Below, piece after piece: positions 52,331-61,735 of a stretch of DNA of 64,000 bases; within the stretch, counting starts at the first letter, position 1; each line of letters starts with the position of its first letter. The translations under genes were made by a program, and so were the position numbers. Source of the stretch: Lysinibacillus sp. B2A1 (GTDB lineage Bacteria; Bacillota; Bacilli; Bacillales_A; Planococcaceae); assembly GCA_002973635.1 (NCBI GenBank), contig CP027224.1:1622501-1686500 (forward strand), in the 5' to 3' direction. A model generated the notes under the pieces. It searched no databases and had not been told where the DNA came from. It saw only the letters and a list, made by a program, of their open reading frames with translations.

Positions 52331-53728
52331 TTAAATCAAAAACACTGCCACAATCGTCGTAATAACAAGACCAATCACTACAGGCAATAAATTACGCCTT
52401 GCGAGTTCAAATGGACTTACATTGCATATGGCAGCAGCAGGAATTAACGCCCAAGGAATTAATGTACCTCCTCCGATCCAAATCGCTGTAATTTGGCCAA
52501 GGGCTGTTAAGGTTGCTGTCCCACCGCCAATTGCGTTGCCAAACAAACTGCCCACAGAGCCGGCTAAGGAAATGCCAGAGAAGCCAGAGCCATCTAACCC
52601 TGTAATGGCACCGACGACAGCTAAAGTGATGACCGCAATTTCCTTTGTTAACGGAACTACTGCAGCAAGACCAACACCGAGATCATTGACAATGCCATGA
52701 GAGGTTTTGGGTAAGTGGTCTCCAATAATTTGTGTGAAGCCAGCATCTCCAAGATAGAAGAAAGCAGCAATTGGAATAACGGGTCCAAAAACCTTAAAGC
52801 CGAATTGGAATCCTTGAATTAAATAGCTTGTAGTCTTTTCAAGCCCTTCTTTTTTATGAGCAGCAACACTAAGCAGGAGTAAGATAAAAACAGAGGTCCC
52901 ACCGATTAGGGCAGTAGCATCCCCACCTTGTAGCTTGAAAACCGACATAGCGATAACGTTTAATATAAAGGCGATTGGAATAAGCACCCCAAAGAAACGT
53001 TTTTGCCCAACAGACAGTAAATTTTTCACTGTTATTTGCTCCATGTTTTCAGCTGTGGCATTGGCAGTGTTTAGTAGCAAAGTCCCTCGTTTCATATCTC
53101 GTCTTAAAAAAATATAAGCAGCAATTGTCGTTACTACGCCCATTGTGATAACAAGAGGGATACTAGCCGAAACAACTTCACCAACAGGAATCCCCGCAGC
53201 ATCTGCAGTAAGCTTTGGAGCTCCCTGTATAACAAAATCACTCGATAGTGCAATTCCATGCCCAAACAAATTCATAGCCATCGCAACACCAAGAGCTGGA
53301 AGGCCCGCACGAATCGCAACAGGTAAGAGTACCGCTCCTAACAATGCGACAGCAGGTGATGGCCAGAAAAACCATGAGATAAACATCATTAATAGACCAA
53401 TTGTCCAATAGGCAAGTGCAGGTGTTTTAATGATTTTCGTAAAAGGTGCCACCATGACCTCGTTAATACCAGAAGTCATCATCACCCTGCTCATGGCAAC
53501 AATAATTGAAATAATAAGAATGGTCGATAACAGCTCTGTAATGGCATAAATAAAGCTGTTAAAAACACCACTAATGGATGAAGTTAAATCGCCAGTAGCA
53601 ACAATCGCCAGCATGAAGATGCCTAGTACACAAATGAGGGTGGTATCGCGACGTTTAACCATAAATCCAATGATAAGCACAATAAAAACAACATAAATCC
53701 AATGGAGAGCTGTGAATTCAATCCCCAT
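52331..53728 (-). CDS. Integral membrane permease of unknown substrate
   Basis: A 465-residue protein with about twelve hydrophobic segments; start ATG 53728 with GAGGGGG upstream. Key stretches are WPSPAVALLGAVLLPVAIRA and GAITGLDGSGFSGISLAGSV, with short polar breaks in helices that suggest the ion-transporter superfamily (DctM/GntP/CitMHS-like folds). No specific family is recognised. It is monocistronic. An organic-anion/proton or sodium symporter is the likeliest role, without proof. Confidence 0.75.
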   Translation of the reverse strand: MGIEFTALHWIYVVFIVLIIGFMVKRRDTTLICVLGIFMLAIVATGDLTSSISGVFNSFIYAITELLSTILIISIIVAMSRVMMTSGINEVMVAPFTKIIKTPALAYWTIGLLMMFISWFFWPSPAVALLGAVLLPVAIRAGLPALGVAMAMNLFGHGIALSSDFVIQGAPKLTADAAGIPVGEVVSASIPLVITMGVVTTIAAYIFLRRDMKRGTLLLNTANATAENMEQITVKNLLSVGQKRFFGVLIPIAFILNVIAMSVFKLQGGDATALIGGTSVFILLLLSVAAHKKEGLEKTTSYLIQGFQFGFKVFGPVIPIAAFFYLGDAGFTQIIGDHLPKTSHGIVNDLGVGLAAVVPLTKEIAVITLAVVGAITGLDGSGFSGISLAGSVGSLFGNAIGGGTATLTALGQITAIWIGGGTLIPWALIPAAAICNVSPFELARRNLLPVVIGLVITTIVAVFLI

Positions 53729-53892
53729 ACGTTTCCCCCTCAAAATTCAATCTGATTCTATAGAATATGAAGAGAAAAAAAGTTGGTGATGATTTTGAAA
53801 AAATTTTGACTTAAGTATCATTCTAATATAATAATCGCAATACTAGCATAAAGACTTGATACTGAAGGGGTTGGAATATGAGATAAACCCAT

Positions 53893-55632
53893 TTAATTAA
53901 GATATTGCTGTTTCTCGTTCACAAGAATTTGTTTTAGCTTTCTTAAATTCTCAATAACGATAGACGATTCTTTGGTGATTTCTGTTAAATACTTTTCGGC
54001 TTCTACTTTATTACCATGATTGTATTCTTGTACGGCTTTTTTCGCCATATCATGTACATAAATAAATGGTTGTTCTAGGTTTATATAAGAGTGTTCATTC
54101 CCAAACAACTTTTTACCTACTCCATAGTACCATTCACCAAGGCGTGACTCATGAGGGGCGCCAATGTCCTGCTCTGTTATTGACCCAAAGTCAAGCAACA
54201 GATTATAGATTCTCCATCGCCATAATAAGTGATCAGTAATTGCTAGTTCAATAATATCTTCTTGCCCTATAATGAAGTTTTTCGAAATGGTCGAAGAGCG
54301 ATAGTCCTCAATCATTTGACTTAACTTATAGATCGCAGAGCCTGTATCAAAGACAATTTTCTTACTTTTCTGCATGCTCTCCGTGAGATTGTTGTTACTC
54401 TCTGTAATATCAGATGCAGATATGGCCTGTACTTTCGCAATTGAGGCGATTTCTTCGAAGCGTGTCCCTTGTTGCTGTAGGTTTTTATTTAATTCTGTAA
54501 GAGTTTTTGTAATATGTAACGTATCTACTACGCCTTTGTGCAGATCTTGTGAGAACTGGTTTGTTAACGTACTGATATTGTTCGTGATGTGTAATAACTC
54601 TTGTATATCAGCGTTAATTGACTGAACAGATGTTTTCGTTCCATCCGCAAGTTTACGGACTTCCTCAGCAACAACAGCGAAACCTTTACCAGCATCACCC
54701 GCACGAGCTGCTTCAATCGATGCATTTAACGCAAGTAGGTTCGTTTGATCGGCGATGCCTTTAATAAGTTCCATTAGTTTTGCTACACTATTAACACGTT
54801 CCACTAAACTTTTAATATCCTCCTGCATCATTTCCTGACCCTTGTCTGTTGTTTGTAAAATAAATGATACATGTTGTAATGATTCTAAATCTTGATTTAA
54901 CTCTTCTAAAGCATTTTTCGTATCATCAGAAATATCACCAATAGAAGTAGCAACTTCTTCAATGTTTGCATTTAAATGACGCATAGAATTATTCACAGCA
55001 ATGATATCCTCTTGCTGAACATCTTGAAATTGCACAAGTTCTTTGATGGTGTCAAGCTGTGTATTATACAATATAATTTCCCCTAAACCATTGACAACAG
55101 AGCTCCCTTGGATTTCAATATACGTTTCTACGATTATTTGTTGATCAATCGTTACTAAGCTATCGTAAGCTAATAGGACATTAAGCATTTTTTCTTGATG
55201 ATGTGATAGGCTGGTTACTATTAAAGGAATGATTAGTTGATTGAATAATGTGTACGCTGAAATCATCCAGTTTGGTAATACCCCAATACGTGCATGTGTA
55301 AAGGCAATTTTACGGCGTTTAAATACATATTCTATATTTAATTCATCTTCAAATAAGCTAATGAAGTGCGCATCAAATAAGCTTTTTAAACGATCAACGG
55401 TAGAATGTGTGTTAATGACATTTTTAAACTCAGGAATTTCTAATAACCGATTATAGAATTTATCTAAAATGTCTTTACGGTTATCTTGGTAAATAGAACG
55501 TAGAAAGCTTACAGAGTCTCTTCTAATTTTAGTCAAAGCGAGGAAATCTAATTTTTCTTGAAAGCGTTCGTTTGTTTGGATATCTGAATAGTTTGTCTCA
55601 GAAAAGTAATTAAAATTCTGGCTCAACACCAA
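53893..55632 (-). CDS. HemAT-like globin-coupled chemoreceptor with CZB-like tail, 5' end displaced by ISL3 element
   Basis: A 579-residue frame. N-terminal globin-sensor domain (residues about 22-190) with the proximal haem histidine His113 in FTHARIG; then the MCP signalling domain with the conserved hairpin [20 protein letters not shown]. The last 120 residues resemble the CZB zinc domain ([10 protein letters not shown], then [12 protein letters not shown] and [12 protein letters not shown]), but the usual cysteine in Cx[L/F]GxW is Ser here. Start: the frame opens at TTG 55632 inside the insertion sequence; the native ATG lies at 57021. Without the element the frame is restored exactly, so this oxygen-sensor gene was inactivated or left with poor translation. 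Confidence 0.85.
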   Translation of the reverse strand: MVLSQNFNYFSETNYSDIQTNERFQEKLDFLALTKIRRDSVSFLRSIYQDNRKDILDKFYNRLLEIPEFKNVINTHSTVDRLKSLFDAHFISLFEDELNIEYVFKRRKIAFTHARIGVLPNWMISAYTLFNQLIIPLIVTSLSHHQEKMLNVLLAYDSLVTIDQQIIVETYIEIQGSSVVNGLGEIILYNTQLDTIKELVQFQDVQQEDIIAVNNSMRHLNANIEEVATSIGDISDDTKNALEELNQDLESLQHVSFILQTTDKGQEMMQEDIKSLVERVNSVAKLMELIKGIADQTNLLALNASIEAARAGDAGKGFAVVAEEVRKLADGTKTSVQSINADIQELLHITNNISTLTNQFSQDLHKGVVDTLHITKTLTELNKNLQQQGTRFEEIASIAKVQAISASDITESNNNLTESMQKSKKIVFDTGSAIYKLSQMIEDYRSSTISKNFIIGQEDIIELAITDHLLWRWRIYNLLLDFGSITEQDIGAPHESRLGEWYYGVGKKLFGNEHSYINLEQPFIYVHDMAKKAVQEYNHGNKVEAEKYLTEITKESSIVIENLRKLKQILVNEKQQYLN

Positions 55633-56988
55633 AATCTGTTCTTGCTAAAAAAGTATACAAAAAAACATCTGTATCCGCTAGAGTTGAGAGTACGACCAAA
55701 CAACACAGCGAGGTATACAGATGCACTCTCATTCTATCAAGGATTTATGGGATTTACCAGAACTAAAAATTATCGCAACCACTAAAATAAATCACCAAAT
55801 TTTCATTGATGTCATGCCAATTCAATCTAAACAGGCCTGTCCCATTTGTGCATTTGAAAATACGACTCGTCGCGGAATCGGCTATGTTCGAAAAGTGCGT
55901 CATCTCGAAGCGTTTGGTTGCCCTGTTTACTTGAACTTACCTGCCATTCGTATGTCATGTACAGCTTGTTTTGCACATTTTGTGTGGGCATATGAGTGTG
56001 TGGCACCGAAAAAACGATACACAAAGGCATTTGAAGCCACGCTGCCGAAGCAGGCAATCGGCGCTACAATCACGCATACATCACGTGTGGCAAACACACC
56101 TGCTACAACCGTTGCGCGTATCGTCCGTTCATGGAAAATGGAGGAAGCCACACGTGTCCAAAAAACTTGTCAGAAAAAAGCATTGGCGTGTCACAATCTC
56201 GTGCTAGGCATTGATGATTTTGCCATTCGTAAAGGGCATACGTATAACACGGGTCTCCATGATTTACGTGGTGGCACATTTTTAGATATTATTCCTGGAC
56301 GAAGAATCGAGGAATTACACGCCTATTTCAATACACAATCTACTCTTTGTGCGCTGAAGCCTGTCGCGATTGTCATGGATTTGGCAAAGGCCTATCATAC
56401 GTTTGCGAAAAAGATGTATCCTGCAGCGATTCGTATTGCCGATCGTTATCATGTCAATCGTTACGTAACTGAAGCGCTTCAAGCCGTACGAAAATCCGTT
56501 CAAAAGCAGCTAGCACCATATGCTAAAAAGGACCTTAAGCAACACTTCCGAATTCTTGGTAAACGACGTGATCAATTGAAGAATGATGAAAAAAATAGCC
56601 TACACCGACTGCTTCAATACGCCGAAATCCTGCATCAAGTCTACAGTTGGAAAGAAGCCTTTATCGAATGGTACGACTGTAGCTCCACGTATGAACTGGC
56701 GAAAAAAGGCTTCGGACGTTGGCTGGCGCAAGGTACTACAATCAAGCATCCAGCCGTGGAATCCTGTCTGTCAACGATGCGCAATTGGCAAGAAGAAATC
56801 TGTAATTATCATCAATTACGCTTTACTAATGCGGCAGTAGAAGGGAAAAATAATCTCATTAAAGCACTGCAAAGACGCCATTTTTTCACGCGCAATCCGC
56901 AGCACTATAAAGAGACAATTTTACTAGAATGCAATGCCGAATGGATTCAGTATGGCTCTTAGTCAAGCACATGTTTTGGTGAAGAGCC
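55620..56988 (+). mobile_element. Intact ISL3-family insertion sequence
   Basis: 1369 bp with imperfect inverted ends (GGCTCAACACCAAAA left; GGCTCTTCACCAAAA right, on the other strand). It is flanked by an 8-bp direct duplication, AAAATTCT at 55612-55619 and 56989-56996, the usual target length for ISL3. It holds one intact transposase gene and lies in the 5' end of a chemoreceptor gene. The ends and duplication look fresh, so the insertion is recent. Confidence 0.95.
55721..56962 (+). CDS. ISL3-family transposase
   Basis: A 413-residue transposase. The N-terminal zinc finger has CPIC and a second CTAC, and a helix-turn-helix lies near residues 110-140. The catalytic region shows LGIDDFAIRKGHTYNTGL (first Asp), IVMDLAKAYHTF (second Asp), and AVEGKNNLIKALQRR (Glu near the C-terminus). 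No frame break is seen, so it should be active. Encoded on the plus strand inside the element. Confidence 0.95.
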   Translation: MHSHSIKDLWDLPELKIIATTKINHQIFIDVMPIQSKQACPICAFENTTRRGIGYVRKVRHLEAFGCPVYLNLPAIRMSCTACFAHFVWAYECVAPKKRYTKAFEATLPKQAIGATITHTSRVANTPATTVARIVRSWKMEEATRVQKTCQKKALACHNLVLGIDDFAIRKGHTYNTGLHDLRGGTFLDIIPGRRIEELHAYFNTQSTLCALKPVAIVMDLAKAYHTFAKKMYPAAIRIADRYHVNRYVTEALQAVRKSVQKQLAPYAKKDLKQHFRILGKRRDQLKNDEKNSLHRLLQYAEILHQVYSWKEAFIEWYDCSSTYELAKKGFGRWLAQGTTIKHPAVESCLSTMRNWQEEICNYHQLRFTNAAVEGKNNLIKALQRRHFFTRNPQHYKETILLECNAEWIQYGS

Positions 56989-57021
56989 AAAATTCTTTGA
57001 TTTTTTTTTTGCAAACATCAT
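56989..57021 (-). pseudogene. Displaced 5' end of the chemoreceptor gene
   Basis: Minus strand from ATG 57021: MMFAKKKSKNF, with CAAGGAG 11 bp upstream. Joining it to the frame beyond the element through the single copy of the 8-bp target gives [18 protein letters not shown], fully in frame with the chemoreceptor. It shows where the native gene begins. Confidence 0.9.
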
Positions 57022-57183
57022 AGTTTTTCTAGCTCCTTGTCATTTTTTAATCCATCTCATATCGCAGGTCAAAACCACTAGATTTCATTCCAATTAATAG
57101 AAAAAATCATTAATATAGGTATTGATCTATTGTATAAATTAATTCTCATAAAATTCTCAAAAAAAACTAAGGAATTTGTATTA

Positions 57184-57552
57184 ATGAAATAATATAAAAG
57201 AATTCTTATCCCAACCGTATTTTTATTAATTTTATTTACTGGAGTTTTAGATATTAGAACATGGGATTTTGATAGATTTGGATTAGTTAAAATATATGGA
57301 GAGTGGGATTATTACGAGGGAGATTTCCTTACCTTAAAAGAAATAGGCAATGTATCATTAGAACCCGTTACAATCCCATCTAGGATTAAAGGAAAAGGAA
57401 AGGGAACTTACCATCTACGCATTAAGTTACCAGAATCTCATACAATCTACGATATCAAAATTAATAATATTAAAATGGCTCAAGCCTTCTTTAAAGCCTA
57501 TGGAGATTTGTATAAAATAAGGATTATTAATCCGAAATTTTATAAAGGATAG
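57184..57552 (+). pseudogene. Small membrane-anchored protein stopped at codon 3
   Basis: ATG 57184 (AAGGA 10 bp upstream) reads M-K-TAA, yet the same frame then runs 120 codons (YKRILIPTVFLLILFTGVL and so on) to TAG at 57552. It begins with a signal-like helix and continues with a beta-rich soluble part (YHLRIKLPESHTIYDIKI). AAA to TAA would explain the stop. No alternative start lies downstream with a ribosome binding site. No family is recognised. Confidence 0.6.
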
Positions 57553-57709
57553 TAGCTTGGCGAACCAGCCAAATACATACAAAAAAAGAATTGGAAAATA
57601 TTTACTTATTTGAAACGACAGTTCAGTTAATTTATCATCACCAAGTATGATTTGAAATATTTAGAGATAGGAATGATGGTAGACACACCGAAGATGGGAG
57701 AATAAAAGT

Positions 57710-58870
57710 ATGAAAGCAATAATAGATCAAAGGAAATGGCATTGGTTGGACTATTTTTTATTTCTTATGCGTACGACATGGTTTACATATAATGGCTATG
57801 CGATATTCATTAGTACGATTGATTCAGAAAAGTGGATTTTACTTTTATGGGCCAGTTGTTCTTATATAATGCCCCATTTATTTTATCGACCTGGGCTTAT
57901 AAAGTTCCAATTTTATTTAATGACCGAGGTGTTGTTAACGGGTTCTTTGTTTATTTATTTATCAAGTCAGCATGAAATATCAGTGACTTATAGTTTTCTA
58001 CTCGTGCCAATCCTTACTGTTGCATATGCTTGTCAAGTTAAGCCGTTAATTTGGTTAGGACCTTTCTTAGTAGTGGGTACATGGGCTGGCAGTCTCTTCA
58101 TTAATAAGGATTTCTTTGCCCTTTTTATTGACACAATTATTTTTTATGGTATTGGATTTTGTTTAGGTAGGATGACCATTGTCAATAACGCTAATAAAGA
58201 GTTAATTGCCTCTATTGAGGAAAAAAACAAGAATTTGGAATATTATTCAAAAAGGATCGAGGAATTAACGATTAAGGAGGAACGACATAGAGTTTCACAA
58301 GATTTGCATGATACAGTAGGCCATATTTTTACATCTGTCATAACAAGTTTAGATGCTCTTCCTTTTCTGTATCAGGCAGATAAAAAAGAAGCAGAAAAAA
58401 GTATTAAAGAGATTTCGGATTTAGCACGAAATGGATTAAACGATGTGAGAAAAACAATTCATTCTATGTCGCCGATGAATCATCAAACTCTTGTTGAATC
58501 GGTGAAAGAATTGATTGCTGATTTTATGAAACATACAGCAACAGATATAAAACTGAATGTCGAAGGGGAAGCTACCAAAGTTAGTGAAAGAGTACAGTTT
58601 GCTATTATTCGTTGTATGCAAGAAGGGCTTACAAATGCGAAAAGACATGGGCAGTCAACTTTTATTAAAGTAAATATTTCGTTTAAACAAGAAGAATTAA
58701 TTGTTCTTATTGAAGATAATGGGAAAGGTTGTGATGAATTGAATTTAGGATTTGGATTACGCTCCATGAAAGATCGTATATCGGCATTAGCGGGAACGGT
58801 TAACTTTCATTCTAAATCGAATAATGGCATGAGGATAACGTGTAACATACCAATAGTAAAGGAAGTTTAA
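57710..58870 (+). CDS. Sensor histidine kinase, HisKA_3 (DesK/LiaS type)
   Basis: A 386-residue kinase with five or six N-terminal transmembrane helices (residues 15-160), a short coiled coil, and the HisKA_3 box EERHRVSQDLHDTVGHIFTS near residues 187-205 with the phosphoacceptor in DLHD. The N box is CMQEGLTNAKRHG and the G box EDNGKGCDE, LGFGLRSMKDRI. Such kinases sense membrane state or cell-wall antibiotics. GATGGGAGAA is upstream of the ATG. It overlaps the response regulator gene by 1 bp. Confidence 0.92.
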   Translation: MKAIIDQRKWHWLDYFLFLMRTTWFTYNGYAIFISTIDSEKWILLLWASCSYIMPHLFYRPGLIKFQFYLMTEVLLTGSLFIYLSSQHEISVTYSFLLVPILTVAYACQVKPLIWLGPFLVVGTWAGSLFINKDFFALFIDTIIFYGIGFCLGRMTIVNNANKELIASIEEKNKNLEYYSKRIEELTIKEERHRVSQDLHDTVGHIFTSVITSLDALPFLYQADKKEAEKSIKEISDLARNGLNDVRKTIHSMSPMNHQTLVESVKELIADFMKHTATDIKLNVEGEATKVSERVQFAIIRCMQEGLTNAKRHGQSTFIKVNISFKQEELIVLIEDNGKGCDELNLGFGLRSMKDRISALAGTVNFHSKSNNGMRITCNIPIVKEV

Positions 58871-59550
58871 TGATGGTGATTAAAGCAGCAATAGTTGAAG
58901 ATCAAGAGATTTTAAGAAAAAGTTTAAAAATTGTAATTGAAAGCATGTCTGACATTGAGATTGTTGGAACTGCGGAAAATGGAGAAAAGGCAATTGATTT
59001 ATGCGAAAGGGAAAAACTTGATGTTCTATTAATGGATATTCAAATGCCAGTGATGGATGGTGTAAAGGCGACAGTTGAAATTAAAAAACGTTGGCCCCAT
59101 ATAAAAGTGATAATACTGACTACTTTTCAAGATGTTTCTCACGTTTTGGATGCTTTAAATGTAGGGGCAGATGGTTATATATTAAAGGCTGTTGATCCAG
59201 AATTTTTAATTCAGGGAATTAAAATGGTGTATCACGGAGGTTCCCTCATTCCTCAACAATTAGCAAAAGAGGTGTTTGGTCAGATACAAATAAAGAAAAA
59301 CGAGCACCCAGAACAACTTGACGATAACCTTATAAATCATCCATATGATTTAAATAATCAAGAATTAAGGGTTTTAAAATATTTAACTCAAGGACTATCC
59401 AATAAAGACATTTCAGAAAAGATGTTTCTTTCAATTGGAACTGTGAAAAACTATATTTCTGCGATTTACTCAAAATTAAACGTAAGAAACAGATCTTCGG
59501 CTATTATTAAAGCAATGGAAGAGAGTCTTATAGCAGATAAGAAACATTGA
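58870..59550 (+). CDS. NarL/FixJ-family response regulator
   Basis: A 226-residue regulator. Receiver with the acidic pair near residues 9-10 (VEDQEI), phosphoacceptor Asp near 56 (LLMDIQMPVMDG) and switch Lys near 106 (YILKAVDP); LuxR-type helix-turn-helix at the C-terminus (LTQGLSNKDISEKMFLSIGT, then VKNYISAIYSKL). Its output genes are not evident nearby; LiaR-like operons usually begin with membrane proteins, and none is next to it. An ATG at 58873 is the likely alternative start. Confidence 0.93.
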   Translation: MMVIKAAIVEDQEILRKSLKIVIESMSDIEIVGTAENGEKAIDLCEREKLDVLLMDIQMPVMDGVKATVEIKKRWPHIKVIILTTFQDVSHVLDALNVGADGYILKAVDPEFLIQGIKMVYHGGSLIPQQLAKEVFGQIQIKKNEHPEQLDDNLINHPYDLNNQELRVLKYLTQGLSNKDISEKMFLSIGTVKNYISAIYSKLNVRNRSSAIIKAMEESLIADKKH

Positions 59551-59556
59551 AGTAAG

Positions 59557-59600
59557 AGAGTGTAGATAAAGTTCAACTGACTTTATCTACGCTCTTTTTA
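59557..59600 (+). terminator. Terminator after the two-component system
   Basis: AGAGTGTAGATAAAGT pairs with ACTTTATCTACGCTCT (one mismatch), followed by TTTTTATT. It lies 6 bp after the regulator stop codon. Confidence 0.85.
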
Positions 59601-59908
59601 TTATCAGATTTAATATCATGGGATTTAGGTTTTCGCTATCAATAACTTTTCCAAAAAGCCACTTATTCTTACGAAGTAATATGTATTAGCCAAAGGTCAT
59701 AAATTGTCGTTTTATTTTTAAATACTAATGACTTTTTAATGACTTGCCGGCACTACAATATATTCCCTTTTATTTGTAGAGTAACTAATAAGGGAGCATT
59801 CCTGTTAGAAACGTTTTCGGGGACTTGAAATAAAAAAAGCCCTCTTGTATGATGCTTGAGTATCAACAGACAATTGACTCGCACATCTACAGAGAGGACT
59901 CTATAACA

Positions 59909-61186
59909 ATGAATTTTAATACGAATGAAAAAATTAATCAAGTTTCTGAAAATACGCTTGTCATCGGTATTGACATCGCGAAGTATAAACATTTTGCATG
60001 TGCCATCGATGATCGTGGTCGTGTGCTTCAAAAATCATTTCCGATTGCTCAATCACACATGGGATTTGAAGCTTTTTATGAACGATTACTTGCGTTAAAG
60101 GCGATACATGATAAACAGGAAATCCTCGTTGGTTTCGAGCCAACAGGTCACTACTGGATGAACTTAGCTGCGTTTTTAACAAACTACGGCATTCCTTTTG
60201 TGATGGTGAATCCGATGCACGTCAATCGCTCGAAGGAACTCGATGATAACCTACAAACGAAAAATGACCAAAAGGATGCACTAGTGATTGCTCGTCTAAT
60301 GCGCGATGGACGCTTCAGCTATCCACGTATTTTAGCGGGTGTAGAAGCAGAACTTCGCAACGGCGCGACATTGCGTGCCAAAATACAAGAAGACTTAAAT
60401 GCGCTTCAAAATCGGATCATTCGTTGGCTCGATCGCTTTTTTCCTGAATTTACTCAAGTATTTAAAAGTTTTGGGAAGATGGCCTATGCGGTGCTTGAAA
60501 AAACACCTCTACCATCGGATATCAATGGAAAAACACCGGAAGAACTGCTCTTCCTTTATCGCCAAGTAGAGGGAATGAAAAGTCCCCAACTACCAAAGGC
60601 AAAGCAATTGGGCGAGGTAGCAGAAAGCTCCATTGGAGTGACAGAAGGTCTTGTGATGGCACGTTTTGAAATTGCCACACTCCTCTCTCAAATCCAATTG
60701 ATGCAGACACAACTTGAAAAATTAACGGCACAGCTCATTGAGCAAGCCAAACAAATGACGGATTATGACTATTTAGCATCTGTTCCTGGAATTGGTGATA
60801 TCACGATAGTCGATTTACTTTCAGAGGTCGGTTCACTCACACAATATGCGCATCCACGCCAATTAATCAAATTAGCGGGACTCACATTGCGTGAAAACTC
60901 CTCTGGTCAGCAAAAAGGACAAAAGCGCATCTCCAAGCGAGGTCGTCGTCAATTACGTGCGCTCCTGTTCCGCGTAATGATGCCGTTAATCAAACATAAC
61001 CCAGCTTTTCGAGCGTTACACGAATACTACACCACACGTGCCAACAATCCACTGCGTAAAAAGCAATCGATCGTTGTGCTATGTGGCAAGTTAGTAAAGA
61101 TTTTACATGCCTTGTGCAAAAAGAAAACGATGTTTGATGAACATCAAATGATGAAGGATTTCGCCCATCTTCAGATGACTGCCTAA
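59909..61186 (+). CDS. IS110-family transposase (DEDD recombinase)
   Basis: A 425-residue protein from ATG 59909 (GAGAGGA 11 bp upstream; an earlier ATG at 59849 lacks one). The N-terminal DEDD domain shows GIDIAKYKH (first Asp), VGFEPTGHYW (Glu) and KNDQKDALVIARL (Asp-Asp). The C-terminal Tnp20 domain has SVPGIGDIT and AGLTLRENSSGQQKGQ with the catalytic serine, then RISKRGRRQLR. All residues are present. Such enzymes use a bridge RNA from the element to choose donor and target. Confidence 0.95.
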   Translation: MNFNTNEKINQVSENTLVIGIDIAKYKHFACAIDDRGRVLQKSFPIAQSHMGFEAFYERLLALKAIHDKQEILVGFEPTGHYWMNLAAFLTNYGIPFVMVNPMHVNRSKELDDNLQTKNDQKDALVIARLMRDGRFSYPRILAGVEAELRNGATLRAKIQEDLNALQNRIIRWLDRFFPEFTQVFKSFGKMAYAVLEKTPLPSDINGKTPEELLFLYRQVEGMKSPQLPKAKQLGEVAESSIGVTEGLVMARFEIATLLSQIQLMQTQLEKLTAQLIEQAKQMTDYDYLASVPGIGDITIVDLLSEVGSLTQYAHPRQLIKLAGLTLRENSSGQQKGQKRISKRGRRQLRALLFRVMMPLIKHNPAFRALHEYYTTRANNPLRKKQSIVVLCGKLVKILHALCKKKTMFDEHQMMKDFAHLQMTA

Positions 61187-61545
61187 GCGCCGCCATCAGA
61201 AGTCAAAATCAAGAGGATGACATGGAGAAGCCGGCACTATTTTCACCATCCGACCATTCAAACAACTGAAATGAGTCCCTAAGGGAGCATCGCCAGCCTC
61301 TGCCTTATGACTAGACCGAACGAAGGAATGTACGCGCAAACAGACGCCTAGAGATATGGGAGGGTCCGTCATCATAAGCAACGCAGAGATCCAACAGTGC
61401 ATCGCTATAACGCATAAAATCAGGAAGATTATTACCAATTAATGGTCTTTCTTTTAGCGAAGCATACGGATAGTTTGTAAGAAAAAGAAAGAAATACAAA
61501 ATAACGATAGATGGATGTGTCGAAAAAAATTTTTTTGACACGTAA
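61187..61545 (+). ncRNA. Possible bridge RNA region of IS110-type element
   Basis: About 350 bp after the transposase stop is GC-richer than all flanks, carries no supported gene, and ends near GTGTC-A7/T7-GACAC (61517-61541). IS110 relatives encode a bridge RNA in one non-coding end; the IS1111-like branch places it at the 3' side. No loops were assigned, so this is a candidate only. Confidence 0.35.
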
Positions 61546-61735
61546 AAGTGGCGTGAACCATTGATATATCAACATTTATAGAGGGAGGTAAAAAATAACC
61601 GCTTAAATTCATTTCAAAATAACAAGCAAATAGGTTATTTAGCGCAATAAGATTTTCTGAAAATTACTCTAAATAAGGGCGTGCATTGGATCAAAATTTA
61701 GTTTGCATTAAGCAGAAAGGAATTAATAGAATTAG

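Larger units (their letters stand above)
59740..61545 (+). mobile_element. IS110-family element, ends uncertain
   Basis: The transposase gene at 59909-61186 is intact. IS110 elements lack inverted ends, so borders are estimated. GCCGGCACTA at 59746 and 61230 and TAAGGGAGCAT at 59789 and 61280 recur on both sides of the gene. The 3' non-coding region is unusually GC-rich and structured for this genome, which suggests that it belongs to the element. Confidence 0.6.

Noticed and set aside
59753..60031. 92-codon minus-strand frame over the IS110 start
   Set aside because: It is antisense to the transposase start and has no ribosome binding site.
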